Shown: positions 10,991-21,237 of the stretch, piece after piece | Layout: the number at the start of each line of letters is the position of its first letter | Numbering within the stretch: position 1 is the first letter of the stretch | Assembly (NCBI GenBank): GCA_039566865.1 | Contig: CM076955.1 | Location: 16,971,501-17,035,500, forward strand | Reading direction: 5' to 3' | Length of the DNA: 64,000 bases | From: Aurelia coerulea | Taxonomy: Eukaryota > Cnidaria > Scyphozoa > Semaeostomeae > Ulmaridae | Notes under the pieces: model-generated | What the model saw: only the letters and a program-made list of their open reading frames with translations | The model's database searches: none | Told to the model about the DNA's origin: nothing | Made by a program: the position numbers and the translations under genes

Positions 10991-11988
10991 CACCAATCAA
11001 ACCCACCCACAGAATAACTTTTTGCACGTAACACATCATGAGTACCACTCTTTCGTGTCAGGACTAAAGACTTGTCTGGCCTTCGATGAACTTTTATTTA
11101 CTCTCTCCAAATTTGCATGTCAAAGTAGTTTTATGTGCATCTTTTGTGGAGAAGTAAAGTGTCAGTTTCTTGGGTTCGATTTAAGGAGCTACTTTGAATT
11201 CCTCTCGATTGGACTCGAGATTTCTCGTTTGTGCTGCATCGTAATCATGAGTCCATGAAAGCCATACAAGCATGTGTGCATCGCACTCATGAGCGTAGGG
11301 GGAGATAAAATCTGGGGGGCTGCCCTACAAAAAATCAACTTTATTACAAAACTTCTACCCGATTTAAGGCGGATTTCTGCCCGATTATGGCCGATTTTTG
11401 CAAATTTTTGCAACGTTGGGGGGCTGTAGCCCCCAACCCCCTGCCTCCTGCACCTATGTCGCACTGTTTTTGCTCTTACGTATCCTGCCTATGGCACATG
11501 CTTGTATAGTAACGAAATGTTTGCACATGCACATGACACACCATATGTTTACCTTAGAATACGTCAAAACTTTCTTTTCCAAATAGTCCCTGAATGAGTC
11601 GTAGGTGGATGACGGCAATGTTTACGAAAATTTGAAACTGGTGGGCAAGGCAAAGCGAACGCTAGGGGTGTAATAAAAAAGTTATTTTTTTGCGTTTAAT
11701 TCCTAAGTTAATTGTAAATGTGGTAAGTGTCACTCATTGTGGGAGCTCGCTGACTACATATCCTCCCCTGCAACAAAGCAACAAATTAATTGATATAGAA
11801 AAACCATCTGCTTCTAAAGGCATTTCGGCAGACGTTGGAGGGAATTTCGTTTTATGACAAATCCAGAACCCTATGTACTATGTTGAAAGGTTTTTTTGGT
11901 TGGAAAATATATTGGAAAATGGCCGGTGCAAAACCCAACGGGACAACTACTTTTTTTTAGCTTGTACAGAATATTTGTATGTTTTCAG
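10991..11988. other. Intergenic region with repeat fragment
   Basis: I see no supportable gene. A GC-skewed repeat fragment lies at about 11290-11460 (GGGGGGCTGCCC on the left, GGGGGGCTGTAGCCCCC on the right), related in style to the fragments at 2860 and 45285. Confidence 0.4.
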
Positions 11989-12063
11989 TTCAGGATATGG
12001 TAGGTTTAGAAGTTCCAATCAAACACACAAAGTCGATTCCTTCGTTGACAAAGTCTCGCAAAG
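11989..12063 (+). other. Possible orphan exon
   Basis: A 75-bp open stretch lies between a good acceptor (TATGTTTTCAG) and a good donor (CAAAG-GTAAGAA). In the open frame it reads SGYGRFRSSNQTHKVDSF and ends KVSQ. I do not recognise it and found no partner exons, so it may be a chance match to splice signals. Confidence 0.2.
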
Positions 12064-12489
12064 GTAAGAATTGATTTTGTTATGGTCTTTGGCTAATTCA
12101 TCAGTGGTACTATACAACATTTTTTGTTCATGAATCCCCATGAATACGGGACAGATACATTTTTTAAGGAAAGGGTGACGGGGTAGTTGGTTTTTTGGCA
12201 ATAATTTCATACAGGGCGAGCAGATTTTTTTACAAGAATTTTTGTTCTCCACCGGCCATGTAATATAATAAATTTTGCCCTGTCCCTTAGCTTGAGAACT
12301 TTTCTTGGGCCTTGGCTGGAAAAATTCGGCTAATTTTCAGAATCGTTGTGCTGGACAGGGATATATTCGGTAACTCTTAAACTTTTACTGATATCAAATC
12401 TTCGTGTAAATTATTCATCACCATTCACCACCAGCAATTGTTTTGAAGGATATCTTATGGATTTGCTTTGATTTGATTGTGACCTTTTC

Positions 12490-12860
12490 TCATTAAAAAT
12501 GTACTCCCTAACTTTCAATACGGGGGGGGGATGCATTGAGATTTCACTTGGACCACTATTTCTGCTTTTCTGGTCAGTTTTTAGATAATACCAAAACATT
12601 TATCTCATGATTCGCAACTTCAGGGCCAAATTGCGCCATTCTTCCCTTCTTCAGAATTGTGGACCCCAAATATTGAATATTGGTCCATGCCGTAATTCAC
12701 AGACCCCAAATATTGATTCAACGTAAAATTTCGGACCCCAAATATTGGCATGGACCCCCCCGTATTGAAAGTCAATGAGTACCCCCCTGGGAAATGTGAT
12801 GCATTGAGATTTCACTTTGACCACTTTCTGCTTTTCTGGTGGTGTATAGTCCAAATATGT
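12490..12860. repeat. Inverted and direct repeat cluster
   Basis: CTTTCAATACGGGGGGG on the left is mirrored by CCCCCCCGTATTGAAAG at about 12755. Inside, GACCCCAAATATTG recurs three times in about 90 bp. The phrase ATGCATTGAGATTTCACTT occurs on both outer sides. It looks like a non-autonomous element with a duplicated flank. Confidence 0.55.
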
Positions 12861-13785
12861 CGGTGATATTGACATCAAAAGAAATGAAAGTGTCAGTCAT
12901 GAATGTAAACAATATTAAATTGTATCAGCCTAAAACAAAGAGCATGGCAGGTTCTGAAATTAGGTGCAAATTCGTTCTCCCTTGTTGCGAAATCAAAGTT
13001 TTCTTTTGATGATCCCTTAGAACTTCTGTATTTACTCTTTCATGCAGAACTGATTCTATTGTTTGATCACCTGTGGAGACAATCCATTGCTTTCGTCTGA
13101 TTTCTTGTAAACTTTGCTGACGACGAAGATGGCCATATAATCTGATTACTCAGTTACGTCTTTCAGTTGAGAATTCCACACATCCCGTACTCATCAAAGC
13201 TTGAGCTGTTGCTAAGTTGTTGTGGGGGTTTGTGTGGAAGAAGACGAGGACAGTTTGTTGACATCATATCCGGATAGAACTGATTTCTGATTCCTGTTTG
13301 TGGATGTTATGATTTTTGCTGCGGTGGTGTGGAGAGAGTTCAGAAGGGCTGAGGCGGGTTGTGATATCGTAGTTCAAGGACAGAGTTTCGGCTGTATCTA
13401 TCATAATCTGTCAATGTTAATGAAAGAAAGCAGCTAGAAGAGGACCACGCATGTCAAGTAAACCTAAGTAAACAATGCAGTTTTGAGATACGTTACGGCT
13501 GTTCCAGAAGGCAGAAAATTTTATTTACAAAGCTCCAAAGAGACATTAGAGGAACAACAGTGTTTGGACAAGAAATCAGAGAAATAGCACAACATTGACA
13601 TGTTTTGTTTGCAGAAGCAAGAAGATTATCTGAAGTAGACAAATATTTTCCAAAGACAACGACTGATCTTTTTTGACAAAGTTACTCACGAAGCTCAAAA
13701 CACACTGAGGCAGACAAACTTTGACAACAAACACAGTGCAGTGATATTTATTTTCACACACACACACCGGTCACACACCAGCAAA
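12861..13785. other. Upstream region of the GPCR
   Basis: No gene or clear repeat is seen, apart from a short CA-rich run at 13756-13767. This presumably holds the promoter and 5' leader of the receptor gene. Confidence 0.35.
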
Positions 13786-16450
13786 ATGGATCATGGGACT
13801 TATTGCTCAAATAGAGAGACTTTTGGCATATCAATCAACAAGGCTGTCCTAACGAAAGTAAACAGTAGTACTAACTGCACATTAACCGGCCTAAGCGATG
13901 AAGAAATTTTTTCCACAACAGTGCGTTTGTTCGTGGGATTGGCATGGCTGACTGTTGTTCTTGTCGGAACAATTGGAAACACGTTGGTCCTCTTTGTTAT
14001 TGGTTATGTTAAATCAATGAGGACAATTCCCAATTGGCTTCTGTTTAATCTTGCCATTGCCGACTCCTGCATGACGCTTCTTGCCTTGCCTATCCTTGCT
14101 GTTTTTCAGACTTTTTATTACCCAGTATGGAAGCTGCCAAATTGGAGTTGTTATATGCTGAATTGCTTCACTCATGTTGGAGCACTCGCCTCAGGAGCAT
14201 CATTAGCTGCGATATCAGTGCACAGATTTATCGTGATAAGGTATTTATTTATGTTCCCCAAATTTCCAATTTTTCCTACGTTTAAAAAAGAATTTGCAAT
14301 TGTTAAATAGGCTAGCCCATAAATAGAACGAATAAAACACTCCAACACAGCAGTACTTTTTTGGCTATGCATTGTTGTTTCTTCAAAGCCCTTGTGGCCC
14401 CTGTGCAACGTCGGAATTTTTCAATTTTGTTCCTGTTTGCTAATAGTCTAAAAAGAAAACAAAGGAACATTACATGCCACCCATTTTCCTTTTGTTTGAT
14501 CATCTATGGACAACATCAGATACAAAAAGCTCTGTTTAGATAGCCCAGTCCCCCTGGCTATTGCCAGCACTTTAATTAAACTCTGTTTATTTACTTTAGA
14601 AACCTGCATAGCGAATCACTGACTATTTTCAAATTGGTGCACTGTTTTTATTTCGTGACTTCTTTTTTGGATCTGACCATTCGATTTGTTAAACTTATCT
14701 TAAATAAAATATCCGTTTATTAACTGGGAACGCAACGCAAAAACGAATAACTGTTAACTTCTTTTTGTTTTGTTTCAAGCCGAAGCTTGCTTAATGGAAA
14801 GGTAGACTTGCCCTAAGTCTATCTCTTCAGTCCGTGCGTGTCTTACCGTTCCCTTTACGGTAGTTCCTGGATCCGCCATTTCCTGGATCCGCCATTCCAA
14901 CATAGGAAACAAAGTAGATACACGAACGAAATGTACCGTGTGTCCCAAAAAATGTATACGGATTTGGTTGACTCCAGCGATGTGAATTTAGCTTTAATGA
15001 ATGGCTAATCACTCTCAAAATCTTCCTCGATAGTTAACTTGAACATAGATTACATCGTTTGTTGGGATTGATGCTTTGAGGGCAGACATGTTCATCTTGA
15101 AAGCTCAAATTTGCTTCTTCCTCCAAACCAGACCTTTAGCCTTTTGACCTAAGCAATTTCTAAAGGCACAGCGTATTAATCAACAAGAGCCTTGATAAAA
15201 ATTTGTTAATCTGTTTTCCAGAAGTCACCCGCCAGTCACCCATTGGGAAGTTTCTTATCAGTTCTTAATTTCGATGTAGTTCAGGAATTTGCTTAGGCCA
15301 AATGGCCAAAGCTCTGGTTTGCAGGTGGACGCAAATTGAGCTTTCAAGATTGATATTTCTGCTCTCAAAGCAGCAATACCAACAAACGAGGTATCTATGT
15401 TCACTATCGAGGAACATTTTGAGAGTGATTAGCCATTGATTAAAGCTAAATTCACATCGCTGGAGTCAACCAGATCTGTATACATGGGTATTGGGACACC
15501 CGGTATTATGGTCAGTCCTTCGTCTCGATGTGACAATATTCCGTACGTTAACTGTATTCAGTCTTATCTCCCATAGATTGCCAAAAAGGATTCACATTTC
15601 AACGAAACATCTCATCATCACGATTGTTTTGATATGGATCATTGCTATTGGTGGAAGTATGAGCTCCTTCTTCAGTGCCGGTGTGATAGGAATGATACGA
15701 CCGATATCCGGATCATTGCATCTGACCCGACTTTGCATCCAAATACAACCGAACGAATCGAAGGAAGATTTCCAGCTTGCCTTTCGGGTGATTATGTATT
15801 CAATTTACGCGTTGTTCCTGTTTCTACTGTATTCCAGTATCGGTTGGCATATTCATACAAGCAAAACGCCCGGACAAGGTCCGACTACAAGTCAATCCGA
15901 GGCACGTAAACGCCAAGCGGTTAGAATGCTGGCCGTAGCAACGGTAGCTATGATAGTGTGCTACCTCCCGTACATAACATTAGTTGGCGTGAATCTGTTC
16001 GCCAAGGCAGGGTATTTCAGTCCGGTTTTTGCAATCGAGATATTTACAAATATTCTCACTGGTGTTAATCACGCGATCAACCCATTTATCTATTGCGCAT
16101 TCAGTTCACAGTTTCGCAAAGGATTCAAGAAGTTTTTCCATATGATAAAAAATGGGAAGGGTGTTGGAGCGTCGATCAGAGCTGCTGGTTCCAAAAAGAT
16201 AACAAAGCGACAGTCCAGTGCTAAGTTGTTTAAACGGAAGAGAGAAGGGACCTTCTCAACCGATCTTGACGCGGACCAGCCTGATGCAGAAGGGGAGAGC
16301 AAGTCCAATGGTACATCGCTTAGCCCACCTAGATGGATGAACTCCAAGGATTGTTTAGTTGAAAGTTCTTTCACGAATAGCAGTGATCTACCATCTATTC
16401 TTGCACCAAGTCCAGAGATAAAGAGAAGGGAAAAGGAGTATTTTGTGTAA
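13786..16450 (+). CDS. Class A (rhodopsin-like) G-protein-coupled receptor
   Basis: Two exons, 13786-14240 (donor GTATTT, phase 2) and 15562-16450 (acceptor GTATTCAG, stop TAA), give 447 aa. I chose ATG 13786 because the frame upstream has no other ATG close by. The N-terminus has candidate N-glycosylation sites at N26 and N30. TM1 carries GN (N65); TM2 has LAIAD (D93); C122 and C210 are the likely extracellular disulfide; TM3 ends HRF (146-148) in place of DRY; TM4 W177; TM6 has CYLP (285-288); TM7 ends NPFIY (325-329), followed by FRKGFKKF as helix 8. A basic, Ser-rich tail of about 100 residues ends EYFV, a possible class II PDZ ligand. The overall pattern fits the peptide/amine receptor group; I cannot name the ligand. 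The intron falls right after TM3, and a foldback element ends 56 bp before its acceptor. Confidence 0.9.
14806..14895. repeat. TAGACTTG-type terminus fragment
   Basis: GTAGACTTGCCCTAAGTCTA, a self-complementary end motif, is followed by a small inverted pair (GTAGTTCCTGGATCCGCCAT, partly repeated as a tandem of CCTGGATCCGCCATT). It is related to the ends at 9913, 44527, 46862 and 51490. Confidence 0.5.
14934..15505. mobile_element. Foldback element, GGGTGTCCCAAAA family, in GPCR intron
   Basis: TA-flanked termini TACCGTGTGTCCCAAAAAAT and TTGGGACACCCGGTA. The arms are complementary over more than 200 bp, with GACTCCAGCGATGTGAATTT on the left mirrored by AAATTCACATCGCTGGAGTC on the right. It ends 56 bp before the exon 2 acceptor. 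Confidence 0.9.
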
Positions 16451-16557
16451 CTCACGGACTCTGAACTATGGGCCCTCTGTTCTTGTACCAAGTCCAAGGA
16501 TAAAGAGAAGAGAAAAGGAGTTCTTCGTGTAACTCACGGACTCTGAATTGTGAACAT
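16394..16557 (+). repeat. 82-bp tandem duplication over the GPCR stop codon
   Basis: The end of the reading frame plus stop and first 3' UTR bases (16394-16475) is repeated directly at 16476-16557. The first copy encodes SPEIKRREKEYFV then TAA; the second would encode SPRIKRREKEFFV then TAA in its own frame. Only about six of the compared positions differ. Confidence 0.8.
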
Positions 16558-16961
16558 TGTGAATCACAAAGAGGCGTAAAAGGACTAAAAGTTCATTCAC
16601 GAATGTCAATGACCCATAATCTGTTTCGTATGTACCAAAATGGGGTTCTTGTGTAGTTTATTCCACTGTAAGTTGTAAGTCTCAGATAACTAAATTCTGT
16701 CTGAAATTGGATGTCATGTAAGATTTGTGATAACGCAAAATTACTCATCCAAAACGCTTCAGTCGTTTCTGTTCGCGGAAGTTTCACGTGAATTCTGATT
16801 TGAGAAAGGCCAGTCGTTCTAGTGGATTTGCTACAAATATTTCGGTTGTGAGAAAAATGGAACACTGACTGGTCACCAAGCATCGGCACTAATGTGCGCA
16901 AAAAGCGTCCTATTTATCAACAGTCAAGCAGCTTATTTTCAAAGAGACAGCTTCACTTATG

Positions 16962-17610
16962 TACCGGGTGTCTTAAAAAAGTACTCCTGTTTAAAAAATT
17001 ACCAAAAATTTATTATTAAACCTTTGATAAGATTTTCTATACGAGTTCTTTTATCAAAAACACAAAAACATTCATAGATGGTAAGATGTTTGCTTTTGCT
17101 ACAGCAAGGTAGAAAAATCACGCGTCGAAAAACCTTATTTTGAGCTATAGTTTTTAAGGAATATAGTCAATCTTGCTTAACAGTCAAAATTGTCAGGTTT
17201 TTTTATGGTCATTGAAGTCTCCAATGACAGTGCGCATTTCTTTCTGTCATTTATGACCAAACCAGAAGCTTTACATCAACAAAGAATTGATCTGGCAATC
17301 ATCAGTGCTTTCATTGAAGTCTCCAGTGACAGTGTGCATTTCTTTCTGTCATTTATGACCAAACCAGAAGTTTTACATCAACAAAGAATTGATCTGGCAA
17401 TCATCAGTGCTTTTTGCAGTATGATTCAAAACCAGGTAGCCCAACAAAGAGCTAAATTTGATAATTTAAAACCAATTAAAAGATCAGCTATATCTTGGAA
17501 AATAATTTGGTCCTTGATCTACTTCACAAAAAAAGAAAATTGAAGATCGGCCTTGTAATAAAGTTTTGGTGATTTTTCAAACAGGAGTACTTTTTTTGGG
17601 ACACCCGGTA
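16962..17610. mobile_element. Foldback-ended element with internal 102-bp duplication
   Basis: TA-flanked termini TACCGGGTGTCTTAAAAAAG and CTTTTTTTGGGACACCCGGTA minus one base. The inverted ends are about 40 bp. Inside, a 102-bp segment starting at CATTGAAGTCTCCAATGACA (17210) is repeated directly at 17312. The frame across it stays open through both units (residue phrase FFLSFMTKPE twice), hinting at descent from a coding sequence, but I do not recognise it. Confidence 0.8.
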
Positions 17611-17799
17611 TAAGTGGCTCCAGATTATTTGTACTCGTTGTTCACAAGATGCTCCGATAATAATGAACGAAATCTGCGCTCGATGGATCTAAATCTGAAA
17701 ATACCGTGAATAATAATAACCATGGACTTGGAATTGTCAATCTTGGAATGTCTCCTTTTATGAATATGATTATCGTCGCAATTCTTGTACTCCGTTTTT

Positions 17800-18016
17800 T
17801 GGTGAATATTCGATTTCCTGCCAATACTCCGATTTCTAAAATACCGTTACTTAAAACAAAAGCAGGTCAGAAATCTTTCTGCTACCCGTTTGGAACAGCC
17901 TGGATAAAGCTAGTAAATCAGCTCCCTCGCTTGGTGCGTTCAAAAATCTGCTCTAATAAGTCTGATCTTGTATCTTTCCTTTGTATTTTACTTTATTCAC
18001 TGTATTTTGCGTAAAT
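17800..18016 (+). mobile_element. Possible LINE 3' coding remnant
   Basis: The frame ending at 18014 contains TKAGQKSFCY and AWIKLVNQLP, reminiscent of the C-terminal G-Q-x-S-F ... W-N-x-L-P block after the reverse transcriptase of L2/CR1-type LINEs. Only this short tail is present. The match is a pattern impression and weak. Confidence 0.35.
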
Positions 18017-18084
18017 TATTGGTTTTTGTAAGTATATAATATTATTGTAACTTATTTTCTTTTTTGTAGCTTAGAAGTTTTAAC

Positions 18085-18440
18085 ACCCCGAAATGATTGA
18101 AGCATTCTGCCACCATGGTAACAGAATTGATGTTGTTGCTGTTGTATTGAAATAACGACGCAACATTATAGGTTGAAGTGTGTATACATATAAGAAAGAA
18201 CAAGGACTGAAGCTTTCTTACTTACATAAATCTAACAACAGTTTTATCCTTGCTCAATCTCGATGAATTTTCCATCAAACGCCCAGTTCTTTGCATGAAA
18301 ATGTTCCCCAGCTTTTAAACTTAGTTCTTTCTTATATGTATACACACTTCAACCTATAATGTTGCGTCGTTATTTCAATACAACAGCAACAACATCAATT
18401 CTGTTACCATGGTGGCAGAATGCTTCAATCATTTCGGGGT
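18085..18440. mobile_element. Perfect long-hairpin element
   Basis: Arms of about 120 bp are essentially exact complements: ACCCCGAAATGATTGAAGCA at the left end is mirrored by TGCTTCAATCATTTCGGGGT at the right end, and further in GTGTGTATACATATAAGAAA by its complement. The loop is about 115 bp. No clear target duplication. The high arm identity implies recent insertion or gene conversion. Confidence 0.85.
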
Positions 18441-18699
18441 ATAAGAGTACAAGAAGAAAGACACAATTGAGACAGAGATAACTGAGATAACAATCAGCCA
18501 TTTACTGTATGAATTTTATTTTCTTTTACCAGTATTAGCTTAGGCCGCCATAATACGCGATCGGGCTTCCTGTGGTTTTAACAGGTCTGTTTGAAAACCA
18601 GACAGTATTCTGAAACTTATCAACCTGTATAAATATTTTAAATGAAATGAAAACCTTCGATCTCGTACTTAAATTATTCGGCATATGAAGTTGTCAAAA

Positions 18700-18816
18700 A
18701 GTCTTCTTGTTGCGTGTAGTGCAATTGTACAAAGATAAACAAGTAAATAAAGTAAATATAAGCACTTTGTTGCGAATTGAAATAAGCAATACGTTTTAAG
18801 CATAGCCCGTTATCAA
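18700..18816 (-). repeat. Dispersed repeat with degenerate hammerhead-like core, copy 1
   Basis: It shares about 115 bp with 62994-63111, including TGTTGCGTGTAGTGCAATTG and TATAAGCACTTTG. On the minus strand it reads TTGATAAC, then GGGC-TAT-GCTT, then AAAACG. The GAAAC of a hammerhead core is mutated here. Confidence 0.55.
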
Positions 18817-19067
18817 CCAAAGAAATATCCATCTTTGTATTAAGTTAGTGAAGTTTGGCTATATCGATCTTTCCATCTGAGTGTTGAGAGTCGTTACATT
18901 TTTTGTAATATTCTTGTTACCACGCTCGGTTGTTTAAAAACCATGGCACCAGGGCCGTCGAGAGAGGGGTAGAGAACTCGCGAAAGTTCTTTCCTTAAAA
19001 GTATGCTTCTGGGAAAATTTATATCATTCTGTGGAGGACACTTTGATTCGCTACCTACTTCGCAGCG

Positions 19068-20168
19068 CAGGGGCGTCGTGGCTGGGGGGCAGGGGGGCCA
19101 TGGCCCACCCTAAAATTCAAATCGTTGGCTTTTTCGGAAATTTGAAGGTTTCGTCGGAAAATCACTGACTTTTGGGCTTTTGGCTTGGGCTAATACTGTT
19201 ATTTGATCGATTCAGATTGTGTGCTTGCTTTCACATCTTCCTATAACCTTAGCTACAACACGTGCACTTTTCGTTGCATCCCATAGAAAATTTCCACATA
19301 TTAGTTCTCGTTTTAGCAGAGCGGTTTACATATACACTGCGTATCAGAGGGTACCAGAGCCTCAAAAAATTCAAAACAAGACTTTTTGTAGGCTTTGTAT
19401 GAAGACCATGAGAAAAAGCTCATCGCTTTGGAAGTAAAAATTAATTGAAACAGGTAGGTCTGAAATATACATTGGAAGATGGCACTTAACAATTTAAGTT
19501 AATGAAATACTGCCGTACATCACGGGGAGGTTTTCATTGCTGATAGTTATTATTCATTTCCACAAAAACAACCATGGATTATGCATTTTCTTTTCACACA
19601 GGATATTTTCGGTTCAGCCCCAAATTGTTTCCTTTTTCACTGAAAAAGGCTCTGAAAGTCAAGCTTATGGAAAAGAAGATTTAAAGAAATGAAGATGTCA
19701 GGAAGTTATCAGAGTTATCAAGCTATCATGCTTATATTTCATACAATTACAGCAAAATCAATCCATTTCTAAGGGGTTTTTTAAGAGCTACTTTGAAAAT
19801 TTCCCAGGAAAGGCTTCTGTCAGCCAAGTTCTGCTGCCCCCTTCAGCGGCGACTTCTTCACAAAAAGGGGCACTTTCTAACGAGGAAAAGAATGTGGTCG
19901 CAAAAAATTTTTGCTCGCTTCGCTCGCATTCCATTTCTCCACCCCAAATATGAATTTCGTTCCGACGGGTCTAGCCGTTCGGTTTCATCCCAGGAGGATT
20001 GGCCTCTTCATCGCTGTTCACATGGACCTAACCAATAAACCCAAGAAAATTTCAATTAGCCACTGCGAGCGTCTCGCAAACGGAGAAAAGGCGAACATAG
20101 AAAAATTAATTTTTTCGGAAATTTCGGGGCCTTGGCCCCCCTAATAGACAGGCCCCACGACGCCCCTG
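19068..20168. mobile_element. Non-autonomous hAT-like element, 1.1 kb
   Basis: Termini CAGGGGCGTCGTGG and CCACGACGCCCCTG are perfect inverted repeats. Flanks TCGCAGCG (19060-19067) and TCGTAGCG (20169-20176) form an 8-bp duplication with one mismatch. Both features are typical of hAT. The interior contains short frames but no recognisable transposase (no BED finger or dimerisation block). Confidence 0.88.
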
Positions 20169-20477
20169 TCGTAGCGTAAAGCATATAAAGATGACACCAA
20201 GATATCATGAATTCTTTATGATATCTTGATGGCACAGCATACCTGATGTGACAAAGAGCAGCGAAACGGTCGTTTCCTTTGCAAAAAAAATCAAAACATG
20301 GGCTGCGGAAGGATGAAATTGTAGATTATGCTGTTTGTTGTAAATATTATGGTTTTGCTGTATTCAATCTATGTATATAAGTTGGATTTTATTAGCTCAT
20401 TCTTCTGATGAGGATGAGCTATTGATTAGTAGCAAAAGTTGCGGCAATCAAGCGCAACTGCAGCGCCTAGCCAACTA

Positions 20478-21079
20478 AACAAGGGCAGATTTTGTAATAC
20501 AATAGCATAAGTTGCTTTGTTGACACCTCAATTCAAAGCGATTAGCGATCACAGACAAAGGAAATTCTTTCAACCAGCAATTAAAAACAAACAAAGCCGC
20601 AAAAGCTTCTTTGAGAACCAGGTAGCTAACTCGCTCGTTGTGCATTCCAGAAACTGTTTTTAAGAGCAAAAATGAGCATAGATCGAAAGAAGAAGGATGC
20701 ATCAACACATCTGCCGCGGGCATTTTATTTGTTTGGTTCAAAAGCCGTTTAGGAGGCGATTCAATTCTCTTATATTTTTGGGTGTTATCAAAACATTTAC
20801 TGCTCAGCTTCTTGACCAAAGAAATTAAATTCCCGCGGCAGATGTGTTGATATATCCTTCTTCTTTCGATCTATGCTCATGTTTGCCCTTAAAAATAATT
20901 TCTGGAATGCACAGAGAGCGAGCTAGCTACCTGGGTTTCAGAGAAAATTTTGCGGCTTTGTTTGTTTGTTTAGAATTGCTGGTTGAGAGAATTTCCTTTG
21001 TCTGTGATCGCTAATCGCTTTGAATTGAGGTGTCAACAAAAGCAACTCGTACTATTGTATTACAAAATCTGCCCTTGTT
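20478..21079. mobile_element. Mutator-like long-TIR foldback element
   Basis: About 260-bp arms are inverted: AACAAGGGCAGATTTTGTAA at the left, TTACAAAATCTGCCCTTGTT at the right. The 9-bp flanks AGCCAACTA occur exactly at 20469-20477 and 21080-21088. Long inverted repeats with a 9-bp duplication fit Mutator-like elements. Related arms occur at 8950-9235, 9845-10250 and 10720-10965, and a bare terminus at 27562-27581. It lies 158 bp downstream of the ZNF598 stop, so probably within or next to that 3' UTR. Confidence 0.88.
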
Positions 21080-21237
21080 AGCCAACTATGGACTTGCTAC
21101 AAGTCGATCTTTCGTCAGCAAGGAGATCGATCTCAATCAAAGGCGGTACACAAGAACCGAAGACAAGAAGAACTACCCCATCAATTCAGCGATACACAAA
21201 CATTATTCTCATCATCAGATTTCGATACGAATACAAC

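Noticed and set aside
13576..13767. 63-codon minus-strand frame rich in Cys and Val
   Set aside because: It lies in the 5' region of the GPCR gene, with no splice sites and no recognised domain.
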